Shown piece by piece: positions 24,557 to 32,502 of a stretch of 64,000 nucleotides of DNA. Position numbers and translations under genes: made by a program. Origin of the DNA: Fluviicola sp. (GTDB lineage Bacteria > Bacteroidota > Bacteroidia > Flavobacteriales_D > Crocinitomicaceae); contig NZ_JBCNJT010000001.1 in NCBI RefSeq assembly GCF_039596395.1, forward strand, positions 1,957,315-2,021,314, read 5' to 3'. The notes under the pieces were generated by a model. The model had not been told where the DNA came from, searched no databases, and saw only the letters and a program-made list of their open reading frames with translations. Within the stretch, counting starts at the first letter, position 1. Each line of letters starts with the position of its first letter.

Positions 24557-24958
24557 ATGACTGACTTACAAACCGTAAAAGCGTATTACGACGCGTTCAA
24601 TGCCCGAAACTGGGACGAAATGTTGTCTTTAGTGGACGAAAACATCAAACACGAGCCCAACCAGGGAACGCCTCGCATCGGGAAAAAACTATTTACCGAA
24701 TTCATGCAGCACATGGATGCCAGTTACTCGGAAACGTTGAAGGACATCGTTCTTTTTTCCTCCGAAACAGCTGGCCGCATTGCAGCTGAGTTCGTAGTTC
24801 ACGGAACGTATAAAAAAGCAGAAGAAGGTTTACCTCCTGCTCACGGACAAACTTACGTGCTTCCCGCAGCGGCTTTCCTGGAAGTGCAACATGGAAAAAT
24901 AACCCGGGTGACTACCTATTACAACCTGGAATTGTGGATCGAACTGGTTTCTCAATAA
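24557..24958 (+). CDS. SnoaL-like / NTF2-fold protein
   Basis: The 133-residue protein has the NTF2-like pattern VKAYYDAFNARNWDEMLSLVDENI (two N-terminal helices), then RIGKKLFTEFMQHM and the beta sheet FLEVQHGKITRVTTYYN near the end. SnoaL-like proteins use this cone-shaped pocket as isomerases, cyclases or small-ligand binding proteins; no family-specific catalytic residues can be assigned. Cytoplasmic. It is followed after one base by the GNAT gene, whose GTG start follows its stop, so the two form an operon with the nitrilase gene next. Confidence 0.78.
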   Translation: MTDLQTVKAYYDAFNARNWDEMLSLVDENIKHEPNQGTPRIGKKLFTEFMQHMDASYSETLKDIVLFSSETAGRIAAEFVVHGTYKKAEEGLPPAHGQTYVLPAAAFLEVQHGKITRVTTYYNLELWIELVSQ

Positions 24959-24959
24959 A

Positions 24960-25550
24960 GTGAATCACTTACGTTACGAATCAGCAACCGGACACGGCAT
25001 CGCGAAACTGGTCCCGCACCTGGGGCAATTGCGTATCCGCGTGTTCTACGATTTTCCCTACCTGTATGAAGGCTCACAGGCATATGAAGAAAACTACCTG
25101 CAGATTTACACGAAAAATCCGTTGAGTATTGCTTTCCTTGTCTTTGACGGGGAAGAACCCGTTGGAGCAACTACCGGAATGCCTTTAAGTGCCGAATCGA
25201 AAGAAATACAGCAACCCTTCCTGGACCAGGGAATGGATATCGATGAGATCTTTTATTTCGGGGAGAGCATTTTACTGGATGCATACAGAGGACGGGGAAT
25301 CGGGCACTTATTTTTTGATGTGCGCGAAAAACACGCCCTGGAAAACGGATTTAAAACAACGGCTTTCTGCTCGGTTGTCCGGCCGGAAGACCATCCTTTA
25401 AAACCGGCTGATTATCGCACGAATGACGTTTTCTGGACAAAACGCGGCTATCAAAAACAAAATTATTCCTGCCGCATGTCCTGGCTCGACCGCAACGAAA
25501 CGCAGGAAACAGAAAAAGAATTGATTTTTTGGACCAAAGAATGGAAGTAA
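24960..25550 (+). CDS. GNAT-family N-acetyltransferase
   Basis: The 196-residue protein has a central GNAT core: IAFLVFDGEEPVGATTGMPL (beta 3-4 region) and the acetyl-CoA loop LLDAYRGRGIGHLFFDVREKHA (~103-124), a good match to the R/Q-x-x-G-x-G/A motif. The rest, including GFKTTAFCSVVRPEDHPLKPADY, suggests a substrate pocket of its own. The start is a GTG one base after the previous stop, the only start that fits. The 3' end overlaps the nitrilase start by 10 bases. The molecule acetylated is unknown. Confidence 0.82.
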   Translation: MNHLRYESATGHGIAKLVPHLGQLRIRVFYDFPYLYEGSQAYEENYLQIYTKNPLSIAFLVFDGEEPVGATTGMPLSAESKEIQQPFLDQGMDIDEIFYFGESILLDAYRGRGIGHLFFDVREKHALENGFKTTAFCSVVRPEDHPLKPADYRTNDVFWTKRGYQKQNYSCRMSWLDRNETQETEKELIFWTKEWK

Positions 25551-26500
25551 CACTAGCATTGGCGCAGTATCCGATCACATTTCACCACTCGCTGGAAGAT
25601 TGGAAAAGCCATACGGAAAATTGGGTAGCAGGCGCTTGTTCACAAGGTGCACAAATCCTGACTTTCCCGGAATACGGAAGCATGGAATTGACCTCATTAT
25701 TCCCGGAGGCTGTGCGGAATGATCTGAAACTCCAGATCGACCGGATGCAGGAACTTCTACCCTATTTTATTGATTTTTTCCGGGAATTAGCTGAAAAATA
25801 CCGCTGTGTACTTGTTGCACCGAGTTTCCCGGTTGACCTGGGAGATAAAACCGTGAACCGCTGTTTTGTATTCACGGAAACAGGCTACTCCTTCCAGGAC
25901 AAACATTTCATGACCCGTTTCGAAGATGAATCCTGGGGAATTTCCAGTTCCGACGGTGCTTTGCGTTTATTTGACACCCGTTTCGGGAAGTTTGGAGTCC
26001 AGATCTGTTTCGATATTGAGTTCCCGATCGGCGGACATTTGCTGGCAGAAGCCGGAGCAGATTTCATATTGGTTCCTTCCTGTACGGAAACACTCAAAGG
26101 CGCTACACGCGTACACATCGGAGCACGGGCACGGGCCATGGAACAACAGCTTTACACGGGAGTTTCCCAAACAATTGATGAAGCTTTGTGGTCGCCGGCA
26201 GTAGATATCAATTACGGCTACACAGCCTTTTACTCTTCACCTGACGGCGATTTCGACGACGAAGGAATCCTTGCGAAGGAACAAGCACAAACTTCCGGCT
26301 GGTTGATCCGTACACTGGACCTTTCCAAAAATGCCGAAATCCGGGAGAACGGCCAGGTATTGAATTTCAGGAACAGTCAGAACTTGACGATGCAGGATGG
26401 AAATTGTTTCGTGGAAATCGTTTCGATGAAACAGAATGGGAATGAGAATCAGAATCAGAATCAGAATGAAGAAATGAAATCCTCCTTAAATTTACTCTGA
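25541..26500 (+). CDS. Carbon-nitrogen hydrolase (nitrilase family)
   Basis: The 319-residue enzyme shows the catalytic triad of the nitrilase superfamily: glutamate in LTFPEYGSME (~44), lysine in SFQDKHFMTRF (~114) and cysteine in GVQICFDIEFP (~149). Most of the family hydrolyse amides. Operon partner GNAT overlaps its start; together with the usual genomic pairing of GNAT and amidase domains this hints at processing of one acylated metabolite. The last ~20 residues are an unusual NENQNQNQNEE tail encoded by an AATCAG hexamer repeat, a simple sequence that resembles the N/Q tracts at 31857-32396. ATG at 25541 was chosen over 25529. Confidence 0.86.
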   Translation: MEVTLALAQYPITFHHSLEDWKSHTENWVAGACSQGAQILTFPEYGSMELTSLFPEAVRNDLKLQIDRMQELLPYFIDFFRELAEKYRCVLVAPSFPVDLGDKTVNRCFVFTETGYSFQDKHFMTRFEDESWGISSSDGALRLFDTRFGKFGVQICFDIEFPIGGHLLAEAGADFILVPSCTETLKGATRVHIGARARAMEQQLYTGVSQTIDEALWSPAVDINYGYTAFYSSPDGDFDDEGILAKEQAQTSGWLIRTLDLSKNAEIRENGQVLNFRNSQNLTMQDGNCFVEIVSMKQNGNENQNQNQNEEMKSSLNLL

Positions 26501-26509
26501 AGCTGAATC

Positions 26510-26974
26510 ATGGCTTACTACAAAGAACTAAAAGGTGACGAGTTGTATCTGTATATGAACGGAAAACTCATTTACAAGCGCTGGCTGAAGACCGGCCAGT
26601 CAAAGGTTTTTGATGTGATGGCTTATGATAAATATACAGCGATGAGTATCGGGAATCCGGAAAGAACTGCGGCAGAAATTTTCCTGGATGAAAATGTCTT
26701 TTATGGACTAACAAATCTGAATACCGGTTTTGACAGCCCAACCATCAAGTACTTTTCTGCGGATGACTTTCGAATTGTTTTACAAAGAGTCGAAAAACTG
26801 GGATTGGGCATTTATGGAATCGAACCGTGGGAAAACGGTACATTTTACGATGTGCTTACATGTAATTCACCTTTGAATCCGCAACGATACAATGCTATCT
26901 TTGAAAAATTCCTGAAACGTGGAAAAGACCTTCAATATGCTGCAAGTTATTATATTCCCGAATTAACAAAATAA
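26510..26974 (+). CDS. Conserved-looking protein of unknown function
   Basis: This 154-residue protein has no signal peptide or membrane segment. It begins with alternating short beta strands (ELYLYMNGKLIYKRW) and carries aromatic-rich segments such as LGLGIYGIEPWENGTFYDVL. I do not recognise a family. It lies 9 bases after the nitrilase gene and 3 before a small zinc-ribbon gene, so it is part of this + strand operon. Normal codon use supports it being real. Confidence 0.55.
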   Translation: MAYYKELKGDELYLYMNGKLIYKRWLKTGQSKVFDVMAYDKYTAMSIGNPERTAAEIFLDENVFYGLTNLNTGFDSPTIKYFSADDFRIVLQRVEKLGLGIYGIEPWENGTFYDVLTCNSPLNPQRYNAIFEKFLKRGKDLQYAASYYIPELTK

Positions 26975-26977
26975 AGA

Positions 26978-27286
26978 ATGAAAATGCTTTGGTGCTGGCG
27001 CTGCCAGATGGAAGTTCCCATGCTGGATGACGAAGAATTTAAAGTGGCTGCTAAACTTTACGGTGAAGCTTTCGGAGAGAGACTAAAAAATTCGGGAAGA
27101 TCTATCCATGAACGCTTTCAACCTTTGCTGGATTATTATGAAACACTAACAGGTTTTAAAGAAACGGTTCCCAACGCCATCATGCATCATCAAATTTCAC
27201 AGTACGGCCCGGAATGTGAAAACTGCGGAAAACCTTACCGCACACCAAAAGCTTCGTTTTGTGCTGCCTGCGGAAATAAGCGGTAA
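26978..27286 (+). CDS. Small zinc-ribbon protein
   Basis: The 102-residue protein has two CxxC-type sites: WCWRC at the N-terminus (residues ~6-9) and ECENCGKPYRTPKASFCAACGNKR at the C-terminus. Four cysteines in the latter form a classical zinc ribbon. The central helical part (LYGEAFGERLKNSG, LLDYYETLTGF) is of unknown function. It is followed by another zinc-binding small protein 521 bases on. The neighbouring unknown gene at 26510 may be its partner. Confidence 0.6.
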   Translation: MKMLWCWRCQMEVPMLDDEEFKVAAKLYGEAFGERLKNSGRSIHERFQPLLDYYETLTGFKETVPNAIMHHQISQYGPECENCGKPYRTPKASFCAACGNKR

Positions 27287-27299
27287 GCGATAAATCTCG

Positions 27300-27307
27300 T
27301 ATCTTTG
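27300..27307 (+). promoter_or_regulatory. -7 box before the MCE lipoprotein gene
   Basis: TATCTTTG matches TAnnTTTG exactly and lies 17 bases before the ATG at 27325; the -33 TTG is missing, so strength is uncertain. Confidence 0.45.
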
Positions 27308-27324
27308 TTCCAAATTCTTTCGAT

Positions 27325-27804
27325 ATGAAACAACTCCTTTTCATCTTTTCTCTTTCGGTTATTTTGTTCTCCTGCAGTGATCCCAAGCGCGACCTGGTTA
27401 TTTCATTTGAGGAAATCAATGGTTTGGAGGAAGGTGATTATGTAATCATTAAAAAACAGGATGTAGGAACCGTTACTAAAATCGAGTTCAGCAATGATTA
27501 CAAAATGGACGTGCATATCCACCTCGATAAAGTCGACCATTTGCCGCGTGATTCCAAATTCCTGATCGGGAAAGACGGAATTTTCAGCAATGCACTTTAT
27601 GTCGTTCCGGGAAGGTCGAAATATGCCTTGACCGGTTCTCACCGCGCGAACGGGAAAGCCATCGAGGAAATAGACTGGGGCAAGGAATTCAACGACCTGA
27701 TGGAGGAAAGCTTTAAGAGACCCGCTCAAACACAAGACTCCATGTTGAACGAATTGCGCGATATCAAGCAGGAAGTGCACGAGGTGAATGAGAAGACGAA
27801 GTAA
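27325..27804 (+). CDS. MlaD/MCE-domain lipoprotein
   Basis: The 159-residue protein has a lipoprotein signal (VILFSC, cysteine near residue 17) followed by one MCE domain (residues ~22-100): VISFEEINGLEEGDYVIIKKQDVGTVTKIEF and HLDKVDHLPRDSKFLIGKDGIF, with the usual alternating beta strands. A short coiled C-terminal helix (MLNELRDIKQEVHEVN) follows. MCE proteins form rings that carry lipids between membranes. The lack of an ABC permease nearby means the pathway is not visible here. The zinc-ribbon protein at 27807 follows 2 bases later. Confidence 0.78.
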   Translation: MKQLLFIFSLSVILFSCSDPKRDLVISFEEINGLEEGDYVIIKKQDVGTVTKIEFSNDYKMDVHIHLDKVDHLPRDSKFLIGKDGIFSNALYVVPGRSKYALTGSHRANGKAIEEIDWGKEFNDLMEESFKRPAQTQDSMLNELRDIKQEVHEVNEKTK

Positions 27805-27806
27805 GC

Positions 27807-28010
27807 ATGGATAACAAAACCGCTTCTTGTTCCGAATGCCAGAGCGACTATTTCCACGAGGCTTCAAAGATGCAGGGATTATGTCCTAATTGTGCCCATT
27901 ACCTGTACGGATACAGGAATTGTAAACATGAATTTGAAAATGGCCGGTGCGTTCATTGTTACTGGAATGGAAACACCTCCGAATACATTCAAAAAATCAT
28001 GCATCAATAA
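27807..28010 (+). CDS. Small cysteine-rich zinc-binding protein
   Basis: The 67-residue protein holds CSECQSD, GLCPNCAHY and NCKHEFENGRCVHCYW, giving four CxxC or CxxH pairs that could bind two zinc ions in tandem ribbons. Nothing else is recognisable. It begins two bases after the MCE gene, so the two are cotranscribed. Confidence 0.6.
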   Translation: MDNKTASCSECQSDYFHEASKMQGLCPNCAHYLYGYRNCKHEFENGRCVHCYWNGNTSEYIQKIMHQ

Positions 28011-28048
28011 TCCGGTTATTGCTCTTCTTTTTCAGTAACTTAAAGGTC

Positions 28049-29413
28049 ATGAAATCACTCATCGATCAGCAGCGCGCGTTTTTCAACTCCAACCAAACGA
28101 AGGACTTGAAGTTCAGAATCGGGCAATTGCAAAAACTAAAATCGTTGTTACTATCGAACCAGAACCGATTGAATGAAGCTATTTACAAAGACTTCGGCAA
28201 ATCTCCATTCGAAACTTTTACCAACGAATTCGGGTTGGTTTTCCTGGACATCGATGAAGCCTGCAGCAAATTAAGAAAGTGGGCAAAACGTAAACGCGTA
28301 CGGACTAACTGGGTGAACTTTCCCGCTAAAAGTTACATTATACCGGAACCACTGGGAGTTTCGCTGATAATCGGCGCATGGAATTATCCGTATCAGCTAT
28401 CTTTAGCTCCGGCTATTGCAGCCATTGCAGCCGGAAACACGGTAATCCTGAAACCCAGCGAATTGCCTTTAAACACCAGTAATATCCTCGCAGAAGTGAT
28501 CAATACGGCTTTTGATCCCGCATTTTTTCACGTGGTAGAAGGCGGAATTGAAGAAACAACCGCTTTGCTGGAAGAACGTTTCGACAAGATTTTCTTTACC
28601 GGAAGTACGAACGTAGGCCGGATTGTGTATCAGGCCGCAGCCAAACACCTCACTCCTGTTACGCTGGAATTGGGAGGAAAAAGCCCGGCAATTTTCACGG
28701 AAGATGCGAACTTTAAAATGGGTATCAAGCGCCTGATCTGGGCTAAATTCCTGAATTCCGGCCAGACCTGCATTGCGCCGGATTACGTATTGCTTCCCAA
28801 AAGCAGGAAGAACGAATTCCTGGAACTCGCAAAAGCAGAAATCGAACAAGCTTCCTATTCCATTGAGAACGGAAATTACATCCGGATCATTAACGACAAG
28901 AACCTAGAACGGCTAAAGAACCTGATCGATCCGGACAAAGTTTATTCCGGGGGAGAAATCCGGGAAGGGCAACGAATCATTCAACCGACTTTGATGCACA
29001 ACGTTACTTTCAACGATGCAATCATGCAGGAAGAAATTTTCGGGCCGATCCTGCCCGTAATCACTTACGATTCCCTGGATGAAGTGATTCCGGAAATCAA
29101 AAAGCGCGAAAAGCCGTTATCCTGTTACCTATTCACCACTAATTCTTCGATCAGGGACAAATTGCTGCACGAACTTTCATTCGGAGGTGGCGCAATCAAT
29201 GAAGCGGTAATGCACATTTCCAACAGCCGTTTGCCGTTTGGAGGCGTGGGACAAAGCGGAACGGGATCCTATCATGGCGAAGCAGGATTCAGGACATTTT
29301 CTCACTATAAAAGCATTTTACAAAAAGCCACCTGGTTTGAGACAAACCTGAAATATTCGCCTTATTCGGAAGGGAAACTGAAATGGATCCGGCGATTGAT
29401 GGGGATGAAGTGA
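28049..29413 (+). CDS. Aldehyde dehydrogenase (class 3 type)
   Basis: The 454-residue enzyme lacks the N-terminal extension of class 1/2 dehydrogenases, as in class 3 (ALDH3-like). NAD(P)-binding residues are in PLGVSLIIGAWNYPYQLSLAPA (~93-114) and FFTGSTNVGR (~181-190); the catalytic glutamate is in TLELGGKSPAIF and the cysteine in NSGQTCIAPDYV (~237). The substrate is likely a medium- or long-chain aldehyde. The ATG at 28049 was chosen because the upstream extension overlaps the zinc-binding gene and is unlike the family. Confidence 0.92.
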   Translation: MKSLIDQQRAFFNSNQTKDLKFRIGQLQKLKSLLLSNQNRLNEAIYKDFGKSPFETFTNEFGLVFLDIDEACSKLRKWAKRKRVRTNWVNFPAKSYIIPEPLGVSLIIGAWNYPYQLSLAPAIAAIAAGNTVILKPSELPLNTSNILAEVINTAFDPAFFHVVEGGIEETTALLEERFDKIFFTGSTNVGRIVYQAAAKHLTPVTLELGGKSPAIFTEDANFKMGIKRLIWAKFLNSGQTCIAPDYVLLPKSRKNEFLELAKAEIEQASYSIENGNYIRIINDKNLERLKNLIDPDKVYSGGEIREGQRIIQPTLMHNVTFNDAIMQEEIFGPILPVITYDSLDEVIPEIKKREKPLSCYLFTTNSSIRDKLLHELSFGGGAINEAVMHISNSRLPFGGVGQSGTGSYHGEAGFRTFSHYKSILQKATWFETNLKYSPYSEGKLKWIRRLMGMK

Positions 29414-29422
29414 ACATTCAAA

Positions 29423-29490
29423 GTTTAAAGGGTTCAAAAGTTTAAAGGGTTCAAAAGTTCAAAGGGTTCAAAAGTTCAAAGGGTTCAAAG
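29423..29490. repeat. Four tandem copies of a 17-base GTTCAAA-type unit
   Basis: The unit GTTTAAAGGGTTCAAAA or GTTCAAAGGGTTCAAAA repeats four times head to tail (29423, 29440, 29457, 29474). It follows the aldehyde dehydrogenase gene. No spacers, so not a CRISPR array. Confidence 0.85.
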
Positions 29491-29592
29491 GGTATAAGTA
29501 ATTACTTGAACAACTCCAGTGATTTCTGTAAGGGTTTTTGTTTGCCAATTCCTTAACTTACAGGGAGAAATTACCATCAAAAAAAATGAATT

Positions 29593-29889
29593 ATGAGCAC
29601 AAAAAAACCAAATAAGCCGGCAGAAAAGTCTGAAGAAAAATTTCCGGGATATCCGGCATATCCGGCAAGTGAAGACATTTACCGCACAGACAAGGAAGAA
29701 AAAGATCTGGATCCGGAAGAACCCACTAAAAAGAAAACTCCCAATGAATCTTCCATTGATAAGAACCTGGATGTTCCCGGTTCCGAACTGGATGATGAAC
29801 AGGAAGATACCGGCAATGAAGACGAAGAAAACAATTATTACAGTTTAGGCGGGGACGATCACGAAAACCTGGAAGAAGACAACGATTGA
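29593..29889 (+). CDS. Acidic, probably disordered protein
   Basis: The 98-residue protein has no hydrophobic core: it is rich in Lys/Pro at the start and Asp/Glu/Asn at the end (DDEQEDTGNEDEENNYYSLGGDDHENLEED). Short YPAYP and DIYRTD motifs resemble other small Bacteroidota proteins often seen near stress genes. Function unknown. A preceding + strand gap ends in GAGAAATTACC and an ATG at 29593; the reading frame and codon use look genuine. Confidence 0.55.
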   Translation: MSTKKPNKPAEKSEEKFPGYPAYPASEDIYRTDKEEKDLDPEEPTKKKTPNESSIDKNLDVPGSELDDEQEDTGNEDEENNYYSLGGDDHENLEEDND

Positions 29890-29932
29890 TCTTCTCTTAC
29901 AAATTGTAACTATGAAAGGCTATAAAAAGCAA

Positions 29933-29957
29933 GAGGCTGTTTTAAAAAAACAGCCTC
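29933..29957 (-). terminator. Terminator of the AraC-type gene (possibly bidirectional)
   Basis: GAGGCTGTTTT pairs with AAAACAGCCTC; on the minus strand it is followed by TTGCTTTTT. It ends the gene at 29989 and perhaps also the one at 29593. Confidence 0.75.
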
Positions 29958-29988
29958 ACTATTTTGGTAGATGTTATTTTGAATCCTA

Positions 29989-30549
29989 TCAGAACGCTTC
30001 CAGGGTATTTCTTTCGAGTTGCTTTGTTTGTTTGAAAAACGATGGAGAAAGTCCTGTAATTTTCTTAAACTGATTGGACAAATGCGCCACACTGCTGTAG
30101 TTCAGCTTGTAGGAAATTTCCGTGAGGTTCATTTCGTCATACATCAGGAGCTCTTTGACGCGCTCAATTTTGTTCATGATGATGAATTGCTGAATGGTTA
30201 TTCCTTTCACTTTGGAAAATACATTCGAAAGATAAGTGTAATCGTAATTCAGTTTTTCACTGATATAATCCGAATAATTCATTTTCGGAGCTTCATCCGA
30301 ATAATGGATCATTTCAATGACCACACCCTTGATTTGTTCTATGAGGATACTCGTCCGGTCCTCCAGAAGTTCCAATCCGCATTTAGCCAGATTGACCCGA
30401 ATTTTTTCACGAAGTTCATCAGATACATGCTCTTTCACTTCAACAACTCCCAATTCGACTTTGCTTGGGCGCAAACCTAAGTTTGCCAGTTCCTCCTTCA
30501 CGATCATCTTACAACGAAGACTCACCATGTACTTAATAAATAACTTCAT
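29989..30549 (-). CDS. AraC-family regulator with HMA-like N-terminus
   Basis: The 186-residue protein ends in an AraC-type DNA-binding domain (~85-186): LNYDYTYLSNVFSKVKG, IERVKELLMYDEMNLTEISYKLNYSSVAHLSNQFKKITGLSPSFFKQ. The first ~70 residues resemble a heavy-metal-associated fold (FIKYMVSLRCKMIVKEEL start, VELGVVEVKE strand). The metal-binding CxxC pair is broken: the first cysteine is leucine/serine here (SLRC). A paralogue at 52638 keeps CSRC. The loss of one ligand suggests a different signal or none. It is followed by a terminator and stands alone upstream of small stress genes on the same strand. Confidence 0.82.
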   Translation of the reverse strand: MKLFIKYMVSLRCKMIVKEELANLGLRPSKVELGVVEVKEHVSDELREKIRVNLAKCGLELLEDRTSILIEQIKGVVIEMIHYSDEAPKMNYSDYISEKLNYDYTYLSNVFSKVKGITIQQFIIMNKIERVKELLMYDEMNLTEISYKLNYSSVAHLSNQFKKITGLSPSFFKQTKQLERNTLEAF

Positions 30550-30763
30550 ACCGCTTTAATTTTTAAATAAAAAAAACTAACTCTGTTCACTTAGTTATTC
30601 AGGTATCAGTAAAAAAATTTGCGTTATTTCCTGTTAATGAAATGTAGCTATAACTATTTGTAGTGCGTGTGAATGGTTCTAAGATAGAATTAAAAACCAA
30701 CGCGGCAAAACAACCTGTTATGTTTTATAATTATTTCACATTTCCGGATGCATGCCGTTTAAA

Positions 30764-30806
30764 CAAAAAAAAGACCATCCAACAAGAATTATTGCCGGAT
30801 GGTCTT
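30764..30806 (-). terminator. Terminator of the small membrane protein gene
   Basis: On the minus strand AAGACCATCC pairs with GGATGGTCTT and is followed by eight T residues. Confidence 0.88.
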
Positions 30807-30825
30807 CCCCCTATCTGGTGATTAC

Positions 30826-30978
30826 CTAATCCCTTCTTCCTGGAATTAATTGTAAAACAATTGCTATCAGTGCAATCACTAATATTAAATGGAATAATCC
30901 TCCTGTATGGTAGCCAAAGTATCCGATGGCCCAACCGATTACTACAAGAATTGCTATGGTGCTCAATATTGCTCTCAT
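30826..30978 (-). CDS. Lmo0937-like small membrane protein
   Basis: A 50-residue reading frame runs from the ATG at 30978 (reverse strand) to a TAG at 30826. It contains two hydrophobic stretches, ILSTIAILVVIGWAIGYF and LFHLILVIALIAIVLQLI, separated by GYHTGG, and ends RRD. This matches the Lmo0937 family (DUF5670), two-helix membrane peptides common in Bacteroidota next to stress genes. No function is known. The gene is supported by the terminator directly after it and by its family pattern; it is too short for usual ORF cut-offs. Confidence 0.78.
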   Translation of the reverse strand: MRAILSTIAILVVIGWAIGYFGYHTGGLFHLILVIALIAIVLQLIPGRRD

Positions 30979-31152
30979 GATTGTAAGTATTAATTGGTGA
31001 ATAATTATCCCGGTTTTTCCGGTCCGGAACCCTGTCTGTTAGTTTCTAACCAATCGACCGATTTGTAAAGCCGGTTTGAAAAAGGGAGGCCGCCGAAACG
31101 GCTTCCCTACCTAAAACCAATCTTAACCTATCCTATCAACTGTTTATTTGTA

Positions 31153-31590
31153 TTATTTTACGTTGTCTTTTCCAAGATCTCTGAAAGCTTGTCCGAGTTC
31201 ATCCATATCGTTGTTAAACTCTCTCTTAAACTCCTGCCAGTTTTCCCGGTTCGTATTTTTCATTTCGTCCATTCGGGCTTCCATTTCATCGTTGCGTTTT
31301 CTAAGCTCTTCGATGCGTTCGTTTCTTCGTTGAATGGCATCTGCCCGTGCATTGATCTTTTCAGCTCGCAGACGCTCTATCTCTGCGCGGTTATTATCGA
31401 TATCGTTCTGTACCGAACGCCGGTATTCTGCAACCTCTTCTTCGTATTCTCTCTGTGCCCGATCTAATTCTTGCTGCGCATCCTGAACTTTATCCGAAGC
31501 GTTTTCCACTTTTTCAGATTTTGTTTGCGTACAACTTGCAAGAGCGACTACCAGTAACGATAATCCCAGGCGTATTACTATCCTTTTCAT
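31153..31590 (-). CDS. Coiled-coil lipoprotein
   Basis: The 145-residue protein has a lipoprotein signal (VVALASC, cysteine near residue 19) and then a long, highly charged coiled coil (AQQELDRAQREYEEEVAEYRR, EIERLRAEKINARADAIQRR, EELRKRNDEMEARMDEMK) running to ~120. No folded domain follows. It is likely anchored to the inner leaflet of the outer membrane or the outer face of the inner membrane. It lies between the Lmo0937-like and CsbD-like genes on the same strand, with which it may respond to envelope stress; that is inference. Confidence 0.7.
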   Translation of the reverse strand: MKRIVIRLGLSLLVVALASCTQTKSEKVENASDKVQDAQQELDRAQREYEEEVAEYRRSVQNDIDNNRAEIERLRAEKINARADAIQRRNERIEELRKRNDEMEARMDEMKNTNRENWQEFKREFNNDMDELGQAFRDLGKDNVK

Positions 31591-31751
31591 GACTATCCAG
31601 ATTAACCGTGAATGCGTTTTCACTTATAACAAATATGCAATTCGCAGGTGTTTTAATCTTTACACGTTTTGCCGCAATTATTGCATATTTTACAGAACTC
31701 TTAAGGAACGTTAAACGCTTAAAATCTGCTCCCGGGAAAGCGAAAGGCCAC

Positions 31752-31784
31752 AAAAAAAGCGCCAGTCGTATTCAGACTGACGCC
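31752..31784 (-). terminator. Terminator of the CsbD-like gene
   Basis: On the minus strand GGCGTCAGTC pairs with GACTGGCGC (one mismatch), followed by seven T residues. Confidence 0.75.
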
Positions 31785-31804
31785 TTTCTCTAGATAGAAC
31801 CTAA

Positions 31805-31835
31805 CAGTTACTATTAGTCGTATTAATAGTAACTG
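31805..31835. repeat. Perfect 12-base inverted repeat
   Basis: CAGTTACTATTA and TAATAGTAACTG enclose a 7-base loop. It lies between the CsbD-like gene's stop and its terminator. It has no T-run, so it may be an mRNA-protecting stem or protein binding site. Confidence 0.7.
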
Positions 31836-31856
31836 ATAAGCACGTTACATCTAAAA

Positions 31857-32396
31857 TTACAGGACGTATTTATCCGGTTCCTCATCAGAAGGATTCTGAT
31901 TTTGGTTCGGATTCTGGTTCTGATTCTGATTTTGATTTTGATTGGACTGTCCCTGATTAAATTCGTTCAGGATATTCTGAACTTCATCGCGCGACTTGTT
32001 GAGTCTTGTGCCTAGTTCGTCCATTAATTCGTTTTCCTGTCCGGGACGGTAGTCCAGATCCGAATCAGTTAGTTCACTGTATTTATTCTTCAATTGAGAA
32101 GATTGCTGGCCCCAATTACCTGTAATCTGGAATGGTGCCGTATTTTGTCCCGTTCCTGAATTCGCATTGGAATCTTGGTTGGAATACGGGTTCTGATTCT
32201 GATTGGTGTTTTGATTCGGTCGTTGATCAGAATTTTGCTCGGAACCCTGATTTTGGCTTCCCCATTGATTTTGACTTTGACCCTGGTTTTGATTCTGACC
32301 CTGGTTCTGGTTGGAACCTTGATTCTGATTCTGATTTTGATCCTGATTGGAACCCTGATTTTGATCTTTGTTCCAGTTGTTTTCTTCTGCTGACAT
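31857..32396 (-). CDS. N/Q-rich protein with a central CsbD-like domain
   Basis: The 179-residue protein opens with about 85 residues made almost wholly of Asn and Gln with a few Gly/Ser (QNQGSNQDQNQ and similar), then carries a folded region (~90-150; GNWGQQSSQLKNKYSELTD, DLDYRPGQENELMDELGTRL) that matches the CsbD family, and closes with another N/Q tract (NQNQNQNQNPNQNQ) and DEEPDKYVL. CsbD is a small general-stress protein of unknown function. N/Q-rich flanks of this composition are prion-like and prone to self-assembly. The tracts are coded by a CAGAAT-type hexamer repeat, so length may vary between strains. The low-complexity parts weaken alignment, but the domain is recognisable. Confidence 0.7.
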   Translation of the reverse strand: MSAEENNWNKDQNQGSNQDQNQNQNQGSNQNQGQNQNQGQSQNQWGSQNQGSEQNSDQRPNQNTNQNQNPYSNQDSNANSGTGQNTAPFQITGNWGQQSSQLKNKYSELTDSDLDYRPGQENELMDELGTRLNKSRDEVQNILNEFNQGQSNQNQNQNQNQNPNQNQNPSDEEPDKYVL

Positions 32397-32502
32397 AACT
32401 CTATAATTAATGATAAAACTTTGTGCTTTTTACAAAGATCTTTCATTAGCAAAGAATTGCCATTATATAAAAATTCCGGATTATTACATAAATCTCACCA
32501 AA

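Noticed and set aside
29423-29490. 17-base tandem repeats as a mini CRISPR
   Set aside because: Units are directly adjacent with no spacers and no cas genes are in the window.
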